Source: Pyrrhosoma nymphula (Eukaryota > Arthropoda > Insecta > Odonata > Coenagrionidae). From it: a DNA stretch of 64,000 nucleotides. A model generated the notes under the pieces. That model ran no database searches and was not told where the DNA came from. It saw only the letters and a program-made list of their open reading frames with translations. Shown one piece after another: positions 48,018 to 58,982 of this stretch; the stretch's first letter is position 1, and each line of letters starts with the position of its first letter. Location: NCBI GenBank assembly GCA_963573305.1, contig OY754339.1:12881941-12945940 (forward strand), read 5' to 3'. The translations under genes were made by a program, and so were the position numbers.

Positions 48018-48568
48018 TTAAGGTAGTTTGAGCGCGACAATTACCTAATCATAATGGAGACCATATTCGAATCATATTTTTTTAATTTAAGTGTATGTAA
48101 GACGCATGAAGTAAATATTGTAAATCAATGGTGCAAAAGATATTTATGAATGACAAATATTCTAAGTAATTAAATAAATATAACGACATAAGTCTCCAAA
48201 TTGACTCATTTTTTCACGCCGTACGGCTAAAAAGCCTTCACAATAGAAGTTTTTTTGCGATTCTGTAAATAGTACTGCGGTGAGTAATAGATAATATTTT
48301 TATAAATAGTTAAGAAAACATGAAATCTACGCACCGTTAGTTTTTTGACGAAATCTAGTAGTTAGAAATTCCTAATTTTCTCAATATTCTCCCTCTGGAG
48401 CGCACAGCCGTAATCTTGCCCATGTAAAACAGCCTGTATTTTTTAGGCAAATTCCTCGAAAAGTAGTTCGGCAAGGGGTAATATTTTGATATAATAAAAA
48501 GATGGGTGTTTTTCTTTAAAATTACATCAAATTCTAGGTGTAGTGATATTTCGCCTAAACTACTTTAA
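48018..48568. mobile_element. TTAA-flanked TIR element, family T (copy 2, 551 bp)
   Basis: The ends are TTAA-GGTAGTTTGAGCGCGA and, from the right inward, TTAA-AGTAGTTTAGGCGAA. Block order matches 12389-13293, but the retrotransposon insert is absent, so this copy shows the unit's native length. No ORF is recognised. Confidence 0.65.
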
Positions 48569-48699
48569 ACATAGCATAATTTTAAAAGACTTTGAAGTTC
48601 TGTACCATCAAACAAACACAGCACGCATATAACCCTGAAATCTACCGACGTTTCTACTGGGTTCTCCTGTGTCGGTTATTTGGTGGAATTATAAGAACA

Positions 48700-48775
48700 A
48701 GAGAATGACTTTTCTCCTGTGGAATATCGCACTTATGTGCACTTGCGGCTGGCTCTGTAAAAGGTAAATAACGGC
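48700..48775 (+). mobile_element. SINE family B body, 5'-truncated
   Basis: tttctcctgtggaatatcgc, then acttgcggctggctctgtaa match the SINE B body at 11473-11525. The tRNA-like head is missing. Confidence 0.7.
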
Positions 48776-48860
48776 TTTATCCTCGCGGACTGTGGCACTT
48801 AGCGCACGCTTTGGACTGCTAGTGACATCATATGTCTCGCAGTCCTGACCATCTCGTTCC

Positions 48861-49001
48861 TATAAAGCCATCAAATAATCCAATTTTGATAAGGACGCCT
48901 AGGTAGTTTAACTGGTTTGAGCACTCGGCGCGAAATCGACGGATCCAGGTTCGAATTCCGGTGAAGGCGAATAGTTTTTTCTCTGTGGAATACCGCACGG
49001 T
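48861..49001 (+). mobile_element. SINE family B (copy 4)
   Basis: It starts with the shared aaagccatcaaataatcca block. The tRNA-like head lies at 48894-48970: ggtagtttaactggttt, gcactcggcgcgaaatcgac, ggttcgaattccggt, aaggcga. A short body ctctgtggaataccgcac follows. It lies about 85 bp downstream of the truncated copy in the same orientation. Confidence 0.75.
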
Positions 49002-49162
49002 GTGAAAAATGACTGAAGTCACAGTTGACAGTGGGAAAATTGAATTTTGCACTCCTCTGGTTCAACAGTCCACCTCTGGTTTTCTCGCTCTGTATCAGCC
49101 CAACAGGATAGGATAATTCGCGAATTCTGCGGTGGCCTATTCAATCAAAATAATAATTATCT

Positions 49163-49313
49163 ATTATCCATTTATAATTAAAAAACTTTGTACTTTTCCA
49201 CATTATTTAAAAACTTCGACCGGTTTCACCTTAATAAGACATCTTCTGGCACATTCTGAAGCTTAGGTAAATAAAGTGTGGAAAATTAAAAAGTTTTTTA
49301 TTCAAATGGATAT
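49163..49313. mobile_element. Family M inverted-repeat element (copy 4)
   Basis: Arms ttatccatttataatt-aaaaaactt and aagttttttattcaaatggatat are inverted copies that extend inward through ccacattattta / aaataaagtgtgg. The centre, read on the minus strand, has cagaagatgtc and ggtgaaaccggtcgaag, the family core. Confidence 0.65.
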
Positions 49314-50332
49314 CTATCACTTCCACGAAGTCAAGCCTGAAACAATCAAATTTGTTATGTGTAAAAATTCATTGCAGTAGAATATCATTGTAGATACTCC
49401 CTTTGTTAATATTTTGCTTGAACACCTGTAAGAATTTGCTATCAGGCGGAATGCGTGATAAAATGTTTCTCATTGTGACATTTTGTTCGTATTTGACCGT
49501 GGAATGTATTTTTAATTATTAATGCAAATGGGCTACGGTTCCACTCCACCAGACTTTGCGGTCGATTAGCAAATTTTATGATCAATGCATAAAACTTGAC
49601 CGAAGCTTACTAAATGAATACGAGCTGTGTTCCAGCTCCATTCGAAGCGTTACTTTCATTGCCCGTCATTATTCGTGAAACTGCGTGTGTCATTTGTCTC
49701 CGCTCGTCCATTCTCACGACTCGTGGAGTCATTACTCAAACCCCCGGCCATCCCGCAAACATGTCGTCAAGTCTCGCCGAATGACGGACGGATATTGCAA
49801 CGCGGGTATTGGACGGTCGTCACGACGGAGAGGAGGAATGAAGGGGGGAATATACTAGGAAAGGGGGGGGTGCATGTGAGTGGAATCCAATGAAGAGAAG
49901 GAGCGAACAGCAAAAACATATGAGCGACGAAATTGAAACTTAAGGGTCCTTTCCTCCGTTCATAGAATGCTTTACCCATGCCAATGAATCCTACCTTCCA
50001 TATTGTGCACCCTCAAATCTGGAGTGCAAGGGTCAAAGTTGCTCTACCGTATCCTTAAGTTTTCATTTCTAAAATTCATCGCTATCAAAAGTAAGAATGA
50101 AGACTGCTTTATGGTTTCCCAAGTTTTCACTTCTATGAAATCTCAGATATCAGCCACATTATGCAATTGCACTTGGTTTATTTGTCCTCTATTTTGCGGT
50201 TATTAATATCAGTAAATGAATTTGAATTGTGTTACTAAATCGATGAGTGATATGGGGTTAAATGTCCAAGATGTTGAATGAAGCGCAATTACCTATTTAA
50301 ACGATGCGCGAAGTTGCACCTTGGGAAAAATC
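49314..50332. other. No gene recognised
   Basis: AT-rich with a more GC-balanced patch at 49620-49900. No motif or repeat partner is found. Confidence 0.5.
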
Positions 50333-50404
50333 ATTCACCTCGACCAGGAATCAAACCCGGGTCCATCGTTATCACGTCTATCCAGTTGAGGCACTGAGGC
50401 ATCC
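50333..50404 (-). repeat. tRNA-like SINE head (third type)
   Basis: On the minus strand, cctcagtgcctcaactggat (A-box-like) is followed by gacccgggtttgattcctgg (B-box-like with a CCGGG/CCTGG arm) and tcgaggtga. It differs from the heads of SINE A and B. No body copy is seen elsewhere, so it may be a single SINE relic or a tRNA pseudogene. Confidence 0.5.
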
Positions 50405-50859
50405 TTCTCCATTGTGGATTTTTTAAGGCGCTCTTAAGGAACAAAATGTTTAAGACTGCCGGACATGATGCCAACAGAAGCAGTTCAAAGCGTGCGCTTG
50501 GTGCCAGCGTGCACAATGTTAAAGCAAAACATGGAACACAATGAGGTGTTAGCTCTTTTTGACGAAACGAATCCCCACCCCTTGCATTTATGTGAATTTG
50601 CGGCAGTCTAGTCCCGGTATCCACAAAATGCGCACTTCAACGACATTTTTTTCACAACTAGTTTTCATGCTTAACATCATTTTCAATAGCAACTGGAGTA
50701 TTATTGCACTGCTATGCATTACAGATTTGCTCTAGGGAGTAGATTGCGATCATGATAGCCCTAGCAAAGAAAGCCTTCCACTAGAAGGAGAGTCCTCTTA
50801 CCGCCAGCATCACTAGGTTGGGGGTAATTGAGCACTTCCATAAAACGTAAATCTGGGGG
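50405..50859. other. No gene recognised
   Basis: About 450 bp of mixed composition, possibly the body of the tRNA-headed element above. No second copy is available to check. Confidence 0.4.
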
Positions 50860-51695
50860 GTTATCCTTAAATTCCGAAAAGCAGAAATTACGTCACAGAG
50901 TACCGAAAAAAATACGCCTTTTCCGCAATTACTAAACTGCGTCCCAGATGGCATGACCATCTACGGATCACCAACAGTGTTCTTCAGCTCTTTTCCTTAA
51001 GTCTCCGGCTCTTTCCCCGAAGTCTCCGGCTTTTTCGACTCTCGATTGGTTTCATTATTCCTGCATTTGAGAATTTCCATTTTTGCTCACAGTGTAATAG
51101 AAGGAGGCCACCACCATCGGATCTGCTATTCGGAAATGTTTCAGGTATGCAGAAGCCTAATAGATACAAGTAGTTCGGAGTTTAATTTAAAATCGTAGAG
51201 GAGTTAATAATCGATTGTAAATAAATTGATATATTTTGTATTAATATTTTATAGCTCACACGTGCCACTCCGTTTAATTAATTTATTATGACTTGTTTAC
51301 TTTTATGCGAATATTTACAAACGAGAACTGGTAGCTTTATGAATAAGCGAGGTAATTAAATGAATTTTAGACTTTTTGACCTGGAATGAAATATTTGCTA
51401 CATCTGTGTATTTTACGAGCCTATACATGTGCTTAATACAATATACACTGCGGGATTGAGCGACAATACCTTCGTAAATTATTTGAGTCCTAAGTTGGTC
51501 TATAAACCTTCGTGCTACTTTGAAATTTTAAAGAGACCGTGATTCCTTGTTCATCTGCACAGTAATTGTCTTCGCGTCGAGTTGATATGAATTTGCATTC
51601 AACAAAAACCGAACGTTCGTAAGATGGAAGTCGTACGTTGTTATTTTACGACAGGTGTTACACTTAACCGCAAAATACGACCACTTAAAATTGGT
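50860..51695. repeat. Dispersed repeat E (copy 2, uninterrupted)
   Basis: Collinear with 19855-21545 minus the hAT insertion. The pre-insertion site is near 51397 (cctggaatgaaat here, ccacgtgaaatgac when the other copy is rejoined). A 61-codon minus-strand frame (50984-51169) parallels the one at 19981-20170, including SRSDGGG and SRKSRRL-GKSRRLKEKS at the end. Confidence 0.7.
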
Positions 51696-52685
51696 AAACC
51701 ACTAAAGTGAAGTAAAATACCTCTTTCACTTCGTTATCCGAAGACCTTCTTACTCTTTTCTCGACAAATCCTAGTTTCTTCAATGCAGTGCCACAAATCT
51801 TTCGTTTGCGTTTTCCGCACGCTATGTCTGAAGTCAAGGTGAATCCCACATATTTCACTGCATCTGATATAAACAAATTACACTAGACTTGACTCGCATA
51901 GACATGACGCTGCTTTGATATATTTCGCAAGAAGTATAAACCTTCTATATACACTGTCTCTCAATATATTCTACAGAGCATTTACTAAGATTAGGTTCAG
52001 GCCCTCATAGCATGAGTTGATAATGTCAAAATCCTAAGGGAGAGCCTCAAAAGTCCACATTTATGGCAAATTCTCGATCGTTCGCATTGAACGCGTCGTC
52101 AGCGAGCAGTCTGATTTTGCTTCTAGCTCTAGGATTTACACCATTAATATGAATAAGTATTCAACAAGGGGCCGATCTTCTTCTTCAGTTCACAAGCAAG
52201 TGAATGAATCTTTTTGCCCATTTTGCAGTGTGAACTCCCGGAACTCGAGAAAGGTATTTGAGTGTGAGAGTGGTGTAATACTTTATTTTATGTTTTTAGA
52301 GGTTGCGTTGCATTTGTTATTCTGTTCATTATCCATCTTTTCTTTTTGACTTGCTCCATCTTTCGCTAATTTCAGAGATTCGTCGTCACATAAGTTTTTA
52401 TATTGTTTTTTATTTATTTTTTCTTGAGTATTCGTCATGATAGTTTGTTAAATTTGACGTTTGACGTTTTGGGAGGCTTTCAATTATTACAGTACCGGGG
52501 TTCTTATGGTTGTTAAATCAGGTTCATGTGGGTCGAGATATCTCGGGTGCTTTTGTTACTTGGTTTAGTAAATCAGAGAGTGGTTTGAAGAGTCAATTGG
52601 TTTTGGTGAGTCATGGTGTATAATGGATGGGTGAATATTTACTTTTTTGGGCTTAGTGCGAAATTAAGCTGAAGAGGATAATATT
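51696..52685. other. No gene recognised
   Basis: AT-rich intergenic DNA with short chance frames only. Confidence 0.5.
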
Positions 52686-54165
52686 TTTTTTATAAATAAT
52701 AATAACTTTATTTTACAAATAGCTTACATGCTGTAATTTCCCTTTGGATGGGTTACAAAAAATATTACAACTTACACAGTTACAAGTATACTTTTTTTTC
52801 TGGTCATTATGAATGATTTTATCCAGTATGGTCCTGCTAAGCTGATGCTCATCAGCAGGTTCCAAGTTTACAATGTTGTGGTGCAATCACAAAGACAATT
52901 ATTATCTATCAATAATGAAAAGAAATAAGTTGGAGAAAAAAAATAATAGTGCAGTTGAGATCCTGCTAAACCAAAGCTTTTTATTTGCAATAATGCAAAT
53001 TTTTATTATATCCTTTATATAAAGCAAATTAATGGTGGAGGTTTTTAGTAAGGATCAATGTCCTATTCCCAGAGTTGATTAAAGAAGGGGTTTGGATGAT
53101 TTTGAAGAGATCTTTTAAAGGATTTGTGAACGAGATGTTCAATCACAAATTACACTCCCAGTTTCCCGTGGAGGCAACCGTCCATCGTTAGTGATTTTAC
53201 AAGGAAGTAAAATATTTTAATCAGGTTGAAAACGGAGAGATGACTCACGTATACAATTGATGTATTTTCAGTAGGCATTAATGTATTGTTTAAGGTGATT
53301 GATGCACTAGAGAATTTAACAGATCGTTCTTGCGGGTGTGAAAAATGGAACTTCCGCGTATTTGAATGGATTGATAGCTATTTTCCATCTTTTCGTCCAG
53401 GGTTGATATTCGTTGAGGTGGAATTGTAAGCGTCGTCGCGCCACTGCTAGCCATCTGTGAGATTATGACATCGTTCTCTGATCGGTGAATTAGTATAATT
53501 TTTTTGTTGGGGATATCGTTAGTCTAGATGTTATAGAATGTGCGAGAAAGAGTGGCGCCATGTGGCACGCCAGCCATGATAGGATAGGAGGGAAAGCTAT
53601 GGTTATTGTAGATTCAGCAAAACGTCGGTATTGTATGCTTGGTGTCGTTGTTTGTGTATGCACTTGCAAAGAAGTTTAATGTGTTGGCTATCTCGATAAT
53701 GTTAGTGACTTATTTATAATTTTTTTCCGTCAATGATTCTGCGGATGAAAATTTACCCTGAAGTTCCCGAGCGTAGAACTATAATGATTTCGGGGTTTTT
53801 TATCTCATAATTTACCAAGTGCTTTTTTCTTGAAGTTTCGTGGAGTAGAGAGGATTATTTTCTCTTGACGCTTTTCTCATAAATTTTTTTACGGGTTGAT
53901 CTCCGTAGTTTTATCAATCCGTCTCTTTTTAATTGTTCCCAGGCTTTGAGGTGTTTTTAAGAACATTATGAAACTTTCTCTGCCTCTGAGTTCCTGTCTT
54001 ACTGTTGTACTATCAAGGATTTGTTCATTTACGTGTGAGTTTTCTTGGGATAAATTCCTTTGATTCCCTTGCGCATGATTTCCAAAAAATTCATCCAAGC
54101 TACTGAGGTATATCCTTTTGTTCTTTGCACTGACTACAAATTCCTTGAGTGAATCTTTCAGCATC
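52686..54165 (-). pseudogene. Decayed Jockey-like LINE with 3' tail
   Basis: Read on the minus strand, the element ends with tgtaaaataaagttattattat followed by A-rich sequence (52686-52730), a LINE-type 3' end. Upstream, about 53470-53570 encodes MAGVPHGATLSRTFYNI, a stop, and TNDIPNKKI. This corresponds to the GvPQGs.LSP.LYniYt.DiP block of Jockey-clade reverse transcriptases, just before the catalytic FADDt motif, which is itself unrecognisable here. A further open stretch (53889-54164) may be upstream ORF sequence. It is heavily degraded by stops and frameshifts. Confidence 0.7.
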
Positions 54166-55363
54166 TCTCCGAATTTGACGAAGTCACATTTTTCGAGCGT
54201 GTGAAATTTTCGTCTTGGCTAAATTATAGACTGTACTGATACGATGTTGATCACTTATGCTTGAGTTCACTTAATGCTCTCTAAGCGGTGACTAGGAATA
54301 AGCGCTGTATAATGTTCAACATCACACTGCGTGGTTAAAGGACACAAGGTGGCAGTCAGGAGACGAAGGGGAGTAGGACAAAGGTCAAAAAAGGTGCAGA
54401 GCCTCGTTATTGCGGGGTGGGGTAAGGGGTGGCCGTGGGGGAGGAGATGAGACCGACTGACGTGAGATCTGCTTTTGAAACTCCTCGATAACGCCAAAAC
54501 CATTCCGATGAACGTGGAAGGCAGAGGATGGGTGGATTCTAGCCTGATACCGAATCGCCTGCACCAATTTACCAAGCACAGGTTTGGGATGCGAAAAACT
54601 CTAGGATTTCTAAATGCTCCAAGTGTTCAAAAAAAACTATATTCGTTCACATCCGTGAATATTTTATGTGAAATGGAAATTTATTTTTTTAATATATTTC
54701 AAATGTATCTCCTCATTAGCTAAGTCCATTTCGCGTGATAATAATACTTCCCGCTTATTCCCGAAAATCATTATTACCTAGTTAATAGTTCGGGGAACGG
54801 GCAAAAGGAGTCCATATACAGGAAAGTATACGCCAAGTGAACCACTATGCACAAGACTTGGAGACTATTGGAGGGAGACGAAAACAATTAAGTGTGTTCG
54901 GCGGCGAGGGAGCAGAAGAGTGGGTGGGTGGAGATTTGAGGGCAAAGCGCGAAGACGTAGCGATGGGGGAGGGGGGGGGTGAGCGTGGAAGAGCTTCATA
55001 TCTTATCGAGGGGGGGGGGGGGAAGAGTGGAAACGCGAGGAGTAAAATTCTTAAAGGCGTCCGTGATAACGGAGAGCGAAACTATCAAAACGGTCGTAGT
55101 CTCGTGACCTTGAAGCTCTTGTATGACCTCGACCTCACCCACCCTTCTATTCCCCATCCACTTTCAGACTCCGAGAAAATTTTAAAAGCAATCTAAATGT
55201 TTACTTATTTAAATCGTTTAACACGTTTTCGGGAGGATCATCTCCCACAATTCGAAACCTGCATTGCAAGTGAAATTCCCACACAGAGAGAAAGCTACCC
55301 TTACTTTGTGAGATCTGTTGCTCAAAATAATAACGCACCTTGAAGCTAGATATACTTACTTAT
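54166..55363. other. No gene recognised; G-rich patch
   Basis: 54840-55030 is purine-rich with runs of 9-12 G. The plus-strand frame at 54837-55196 is a compositional artefact (Gly/Glu/Arg-rich) without a domain. Confidence 0.5.
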
Positions 55364-55425
55364 GAGGTTTCGTCTGGATTTGAACGCGGGACTCTCCGTT
55401 GGCAGCCAAACCCTCAATTTTCTAC
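55364..55425 (-). mobile_element. Degraded tRNA-like SINE head (A-like)
   Basis: On the minus strand, gtttggctgccaacggagag is followed by tcccgcgttcaaatccagac and gaaacctc. These match the variable, T-arm and acceptor part of the SINE A head (ggctac..., gttcaaatccggg, gaagcc). No body is recognised. Confidence 0.45.
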
Positions 55426-55761
55426 GGAGCCAAGACATCGAACCTGAGCCTTACTTATTTCATCGGTGAATTCTATCGACCGGCGCAGATTTTTACCAGT
55501 CATTACCGGGAAACGTTTTCATCGTCAAACGTCACCTCAACCCACGCAATTCCTCTCCTAATTTTAGAATATTGCCTAACTCACTTCATTCCGCTTGGCA
55601 CTCCTGTCCATTTTCTCCTTCTCTGCACTCTGCGCAACGTACTCCCTAAGGAGCCTGTCGTACAGTCACACCCAGAAGCAGGTAAAAACTAGAAAAATAT
55701 AAATTATGATCACAATAGAAAATGCTGCGCTCTGTAGATGAGAATTTCAAATTGTATAATA

Positions 55762-55793
55762 CGAGGTGATACCCAAAAGTTCCCGGAATTCGA
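55762..55793 (+). repeat. Solo mariner-type terminus
   Basis: TA is followed by CGAGGTGATACCCAAAAGTT and CCCGG. This matches the ends of the mariner at 30584-32312 (C-GAG-GGGTACCCAAAA-TA-CCGG) at most positions. No opposite end or transposase is found within the next 1.4 kb, so it is probably a remnant. Confidence 0.55.
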
Positions 55794-57199
55794 ATGTAGC
55801 GAGTGAACGAGTAAGGTACCTCCTAATACGGTATACCACTGCATAAAAGGCTTTGGAGCCTTTTATTCAGTGGTAATTGTTTGTAACTGCAGTTGTATAA
55901 TGTGAGACTATATATTACCAAAGCAATTACTGTGTAAGTGTTGTAGTATATTGTGGTTGATCACTGAAGGTGTTCGGAAAGAAATTTGGAGCCTGATGGT
56001 CAGTAGTAATAATTTGTAGCTGCAGTTGTATGTTTTATAACTATATATTGTTTGAGTAATTGTTGTACGGGTATTGTGATATATTGTGGTGAGTTAATGA
56101 AAGTTACAGTTGTATTTATTGTATGGGTATGTATTGCTTGAGTAGTTGTTGTGTAAGTATTTGAAATATTGTAACCATTGCATAGGTGTGTCATGTGTGG
56201 CTGTTGTGTTCTATAGATTGCAAATTGCATGGTTATATGTTATATATAGCAAAATGGTTGTATTTTTCAATGCCACCCTGAACTCGTGTGCTTGCTTACA
56301 GTTCATTTTGAGTAATAATTTTTTAAAACATGTATTTACAGTTCATTTTCGTAATCTTATTATTGTATTGTAAACATTATTATCTTACTGTGTTCATTTT
56401 TTCTGCTCAAAGGGAGGGAAACTCCTAGAGCAATAAAGATTATTATTATTATAATACGAAAAATTGCCGATAACTGCCAATTTATACATTCTATGTGTAC
56501 CACTGCACCAAGTGGCTTTGTTCTATGGGGACAGGTTAATTTTTCGAGAGAGTCTTTGCATTGTTGCGCTTTGCTTGCATTGCGATTTAACAATAGTACG
56601 AAAATTACTGCAAAGAATCCTTGATAGCTGTTGATCACTAAGAAATAGGCAGTTTTTAGATGTTAAAATGATAAAATCTTTCGACTGGTTTCTGCTTCTA
56701 GCTACTCCAACTGCCCCGCTCGTGCCTATTTCGATTCAAAGAATAAATTAAATGAACGCTGCTTTCCATGATTCACGGTAGGTGGATGGGGGTTAAGGGG
56801 CTGAGGTTATCTCTCTTGGGTATTTCTTTTGCGAATTACCGCCTGCTTGGTGAAAACGGATTAGGGGAAAATCACCTTTCAGAGCCCATCTCCGCTTTCA
56901 ACCCCTCTCGAGCTGTTGAGTTGAAAGCTGGCAAAAAAACGGCGATTCAATTGGAATACCTAATGGGGCGTGAGACAAAATTCGTCCAAAAGTTAAGAAT
57001 GAAATCTAAGAAAAAACACAAGTTTCGGGATTACATTTCACGATCAATGAAAAGATCTGAATACCGCGATTAGAATCAAGGAATGGACGATGAAGGATGG
57101 ACCAAAAAAATGGCACAGGTAATACCCCACGTCCCCACCCCGCCACCCTCTTGCAACGACACTGCTTTCCGCGACTTGTAGCCGCGCCTTTCCCTCACC
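55794..57199. other. No gene recognised; T/G-rich then mixed
   Basis: 55860-56260 is T- and G-rich with recurring tgtattg, gtagttgt and tatattgtgg words, a low-complexity drift. A plus-strand frame of 101 codons (56768-57073) has no recognisable domain. Confidence 0.5.
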
Positions 57200-57577
57200 A
57201 GGGGCGTTATTTTGTAATCTAACGTTTTTAACGACTCTTTACGGGAAGGCGGGAAATCCGTTCTGCTCTTTTAATGATCAGCTCACGACCACCCGAGGTC
57301 CGTAGAAACGATGGTGGCTCCATTTCACAATCCTTACGACAGGTGAGATGGAACTAATGAAAGGCTGAGGCAAATGAAAACGGATCAAGAATCGAAAGAG
57401 CCAGTGAGTTACAGGAAAGAGCTGGTGATTCAATGAAAAGACCTGCAGATCACCTCTCGAGATCCGAAGATGGTCACGCCACCTGGGTGGCGGAGTGGAA
57501 CTACGAAAAATGACGTTATTTTCCGTATTTTATGACGTATTCTCACTTAGAAGTGACATTACAAAATAACTCCCCGG
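57200..57577. mobile_element. TIR element family F (copy 2, short form)
   Basis: The left end is GGGGCGTTATTTTGTAATCT and the right end read inward GGGGAGTTATTTTGTAATGT. Internal blocks follow the order of 29371-30276, but the 520-bp middle is absent and ggctcacga is nearly adjacent to gaaacgatggtggctcc. At 378 bp it is MITE-sized. Confidence 0.75.
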
Positions 57578-57628
57578 GGCAGCCATCGTTTACACAGCAA
57601 TCGACGCAGGGAGAGTTACAGCACCACG

Positions 57629-57669
57629 GTCACTCAGATCATGGAACACCGTGCCATGATCTGAGTGAC
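57629..57669. repeat. Perfect 16-bp hairpin, 9-nt loop
   Basis: gtcactcagatcatgg at 57629-57644 and ccatgatctgagtgac at 57654-57669 pair perfectly around aacaccgtg. It lies 50 bp after a family F element, and no T-run or other terminator feature follows. Confidence 0.9.
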
Positions 57670-58001
57670 ACACTTGGTCTTTGTTCTTTGAGAGATTCTG
57701 ACCTCTGGTACTATTAAAATTTTGTCATTGACGCTAAAGTGGAGGTTTGTTAAGCAGTCGGCTGGCCCTTTAATTTTTTGTTTGTAATCTGGTTTTATCT
57801 GTCGTGAAACACACTTGCTGCTTTCAGTTAATGATTGAGAATATGTTTTCCACGCCAAATCCTTTTTATATCACACGAGCTTGGAAAGAGCTTTCTGTTC
57901 TTGAAGGACTTTATCTGCCAGATGATCGAATTCCTTCTCATATAACGCTTCAGTACACAGTATATTTAAGTAAGAATTGGTGCTTTCCTGGCGCACGATG
58001 T

Positions 58002-58180
58002 GAATGAATTCTTCACGGGATTCCCACCAGGTGGTGAGATGTTCAGCCAGAGCAGACGTTTCAATGGCTAACTCTGCCATCGTCCACTCAACGCCCTGAG
58101 GACGATGGCAGAGTTAGCCATTAAAACGTCAGCTCTGGCTGAACATCTCACCTGGTGGGAATCCCGTGAAGAATCCATTC
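58002..58180. repeat. Long hairpin, ~82-bp arms, 14-nt loop
   Basis: 58002-58085 and 58100-58180 are inverted copies (gaat-attcttcacgggattccc / gggaatcccgtgaagaat-attc at the base, ccatcgtcc / ggacgatgg at the loop) with a few mismatches or indels. The minus-strand frame 57871-58080 begins inside the left arm and continues outside it, so the palindrome may be an inverted partial duplication of an older sequence. Confidence 0.85.
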
Positions 58181-58431
58181 AGTATATTTAAGTTTCATGA
58201 AACTTATAAATGGTATACTTGACTGATAAATCGCGTCGACCTCGACAATGGCATAGGTTGCCGAAAAGTAGGCCTGTGCAATGAAGGATTCTCTGGAAAT
58301 TTGCTAAGTATTCTCTTTCAGATGTTATCAACAAAATATGCTTAAAAACTAATCAGTATATGAAATCAAAAATGTAAACACTCTCCAAAACTTCAAGGAT
58401 AAGTTTTAGTCATAATGTCATAATGTTGCAA

Positions 58432-58668
58432 TCACTCTCACTCAGTGATTCAACCCGAAGGTTTGGATAGTTGAGGGTAGAGCTCACCCCAGACTAAGTC
58501 ACAGGCGTGTGAATTTCACACATTCAGGGTAGGGGGGCCAGTTCCTTTCCCTGGGCCACCTCACACTCCGAGGATTTTTGGTTCGGGGGCGTCCAAAGGC
58601 TTCACCCGGATTTGAACCCTTCGATCAGTAGCCAAGCGCTCTACCCACTACTAGGCCACCACGCTCCC
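58432..58668 (-). mobile_element. tRNA-derived SINE, family A (copy 4)
   Basis: The minus strand has tagagcgcttggctactgat, a shortened gggttcaaatccgggtgaag region (the gggtcccg part is deleted), aaatcctcggagtgtgaggt, tgtgtgaaattcacacgcct and aaccttcgggttgaatcact. It ends 28 bp before the P-type element's terminus. No clear target duplication is seen. Confidence 0.8.
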
Positions 58669-58696
58669 CACCTACAGGTTTATTGGACCATTTGAC

Positions 58697-58747
58697 CATT
58701 GGGGTGGAAGGAGATGGCGCTTGCTGTGGTGGCCAATGCTTGAAGCA
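58697..58747 (+). repeat. Left terminal sequence of the P-type transposon
   Basis: These 51 bp are shared without mismatch with 46247-46297. The outer ~22 bp form the terminal inverted repeat, judged from the right end of the short element. The remainder may contain an internal transposase-binding site, as P elements bind sub-terminally. Confidence 0.7.
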
Positions 58748-58982
58748 AGAATACTGTATAAAGGATTCTCGAGTCGTCCACGAGAAGCGCTGTTTTCTGC
58801 TGTCATTTCGCGAGCATTTTAATAGCTTTGCAAATTGTCCGCATCGTGGCGCTGTAAAAAATAGGGACCTATCCATTCCCGATATTCTCCATTGCTGGAA
58901 GTGCAAGTGCGTCGAGTTAAATCTCTATAAACAGTAGTTTTCCTTTTGAAAGTATTTGAATTAAGGTTTATAGACTTTAAGA

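Noticed and set aside
54837..55196. 119-codon Gly/Glu-rich ORF
   Set aside because: It is open because of a purine tract with long G runs; there is no domain and no repeat partner.
56000..56230. Thr/Ile-rich minus-strand ORF as a secreted repetitive protein
   Set aside because: It is the reverse of a T/G-rich low-complexity stretch; the repeats are short and irregular.
57629..57669. Rho-independent terminator
   Set aside because: The sequence is eukaryotic, there is no T-run after the stem, and no gene ends upstream.
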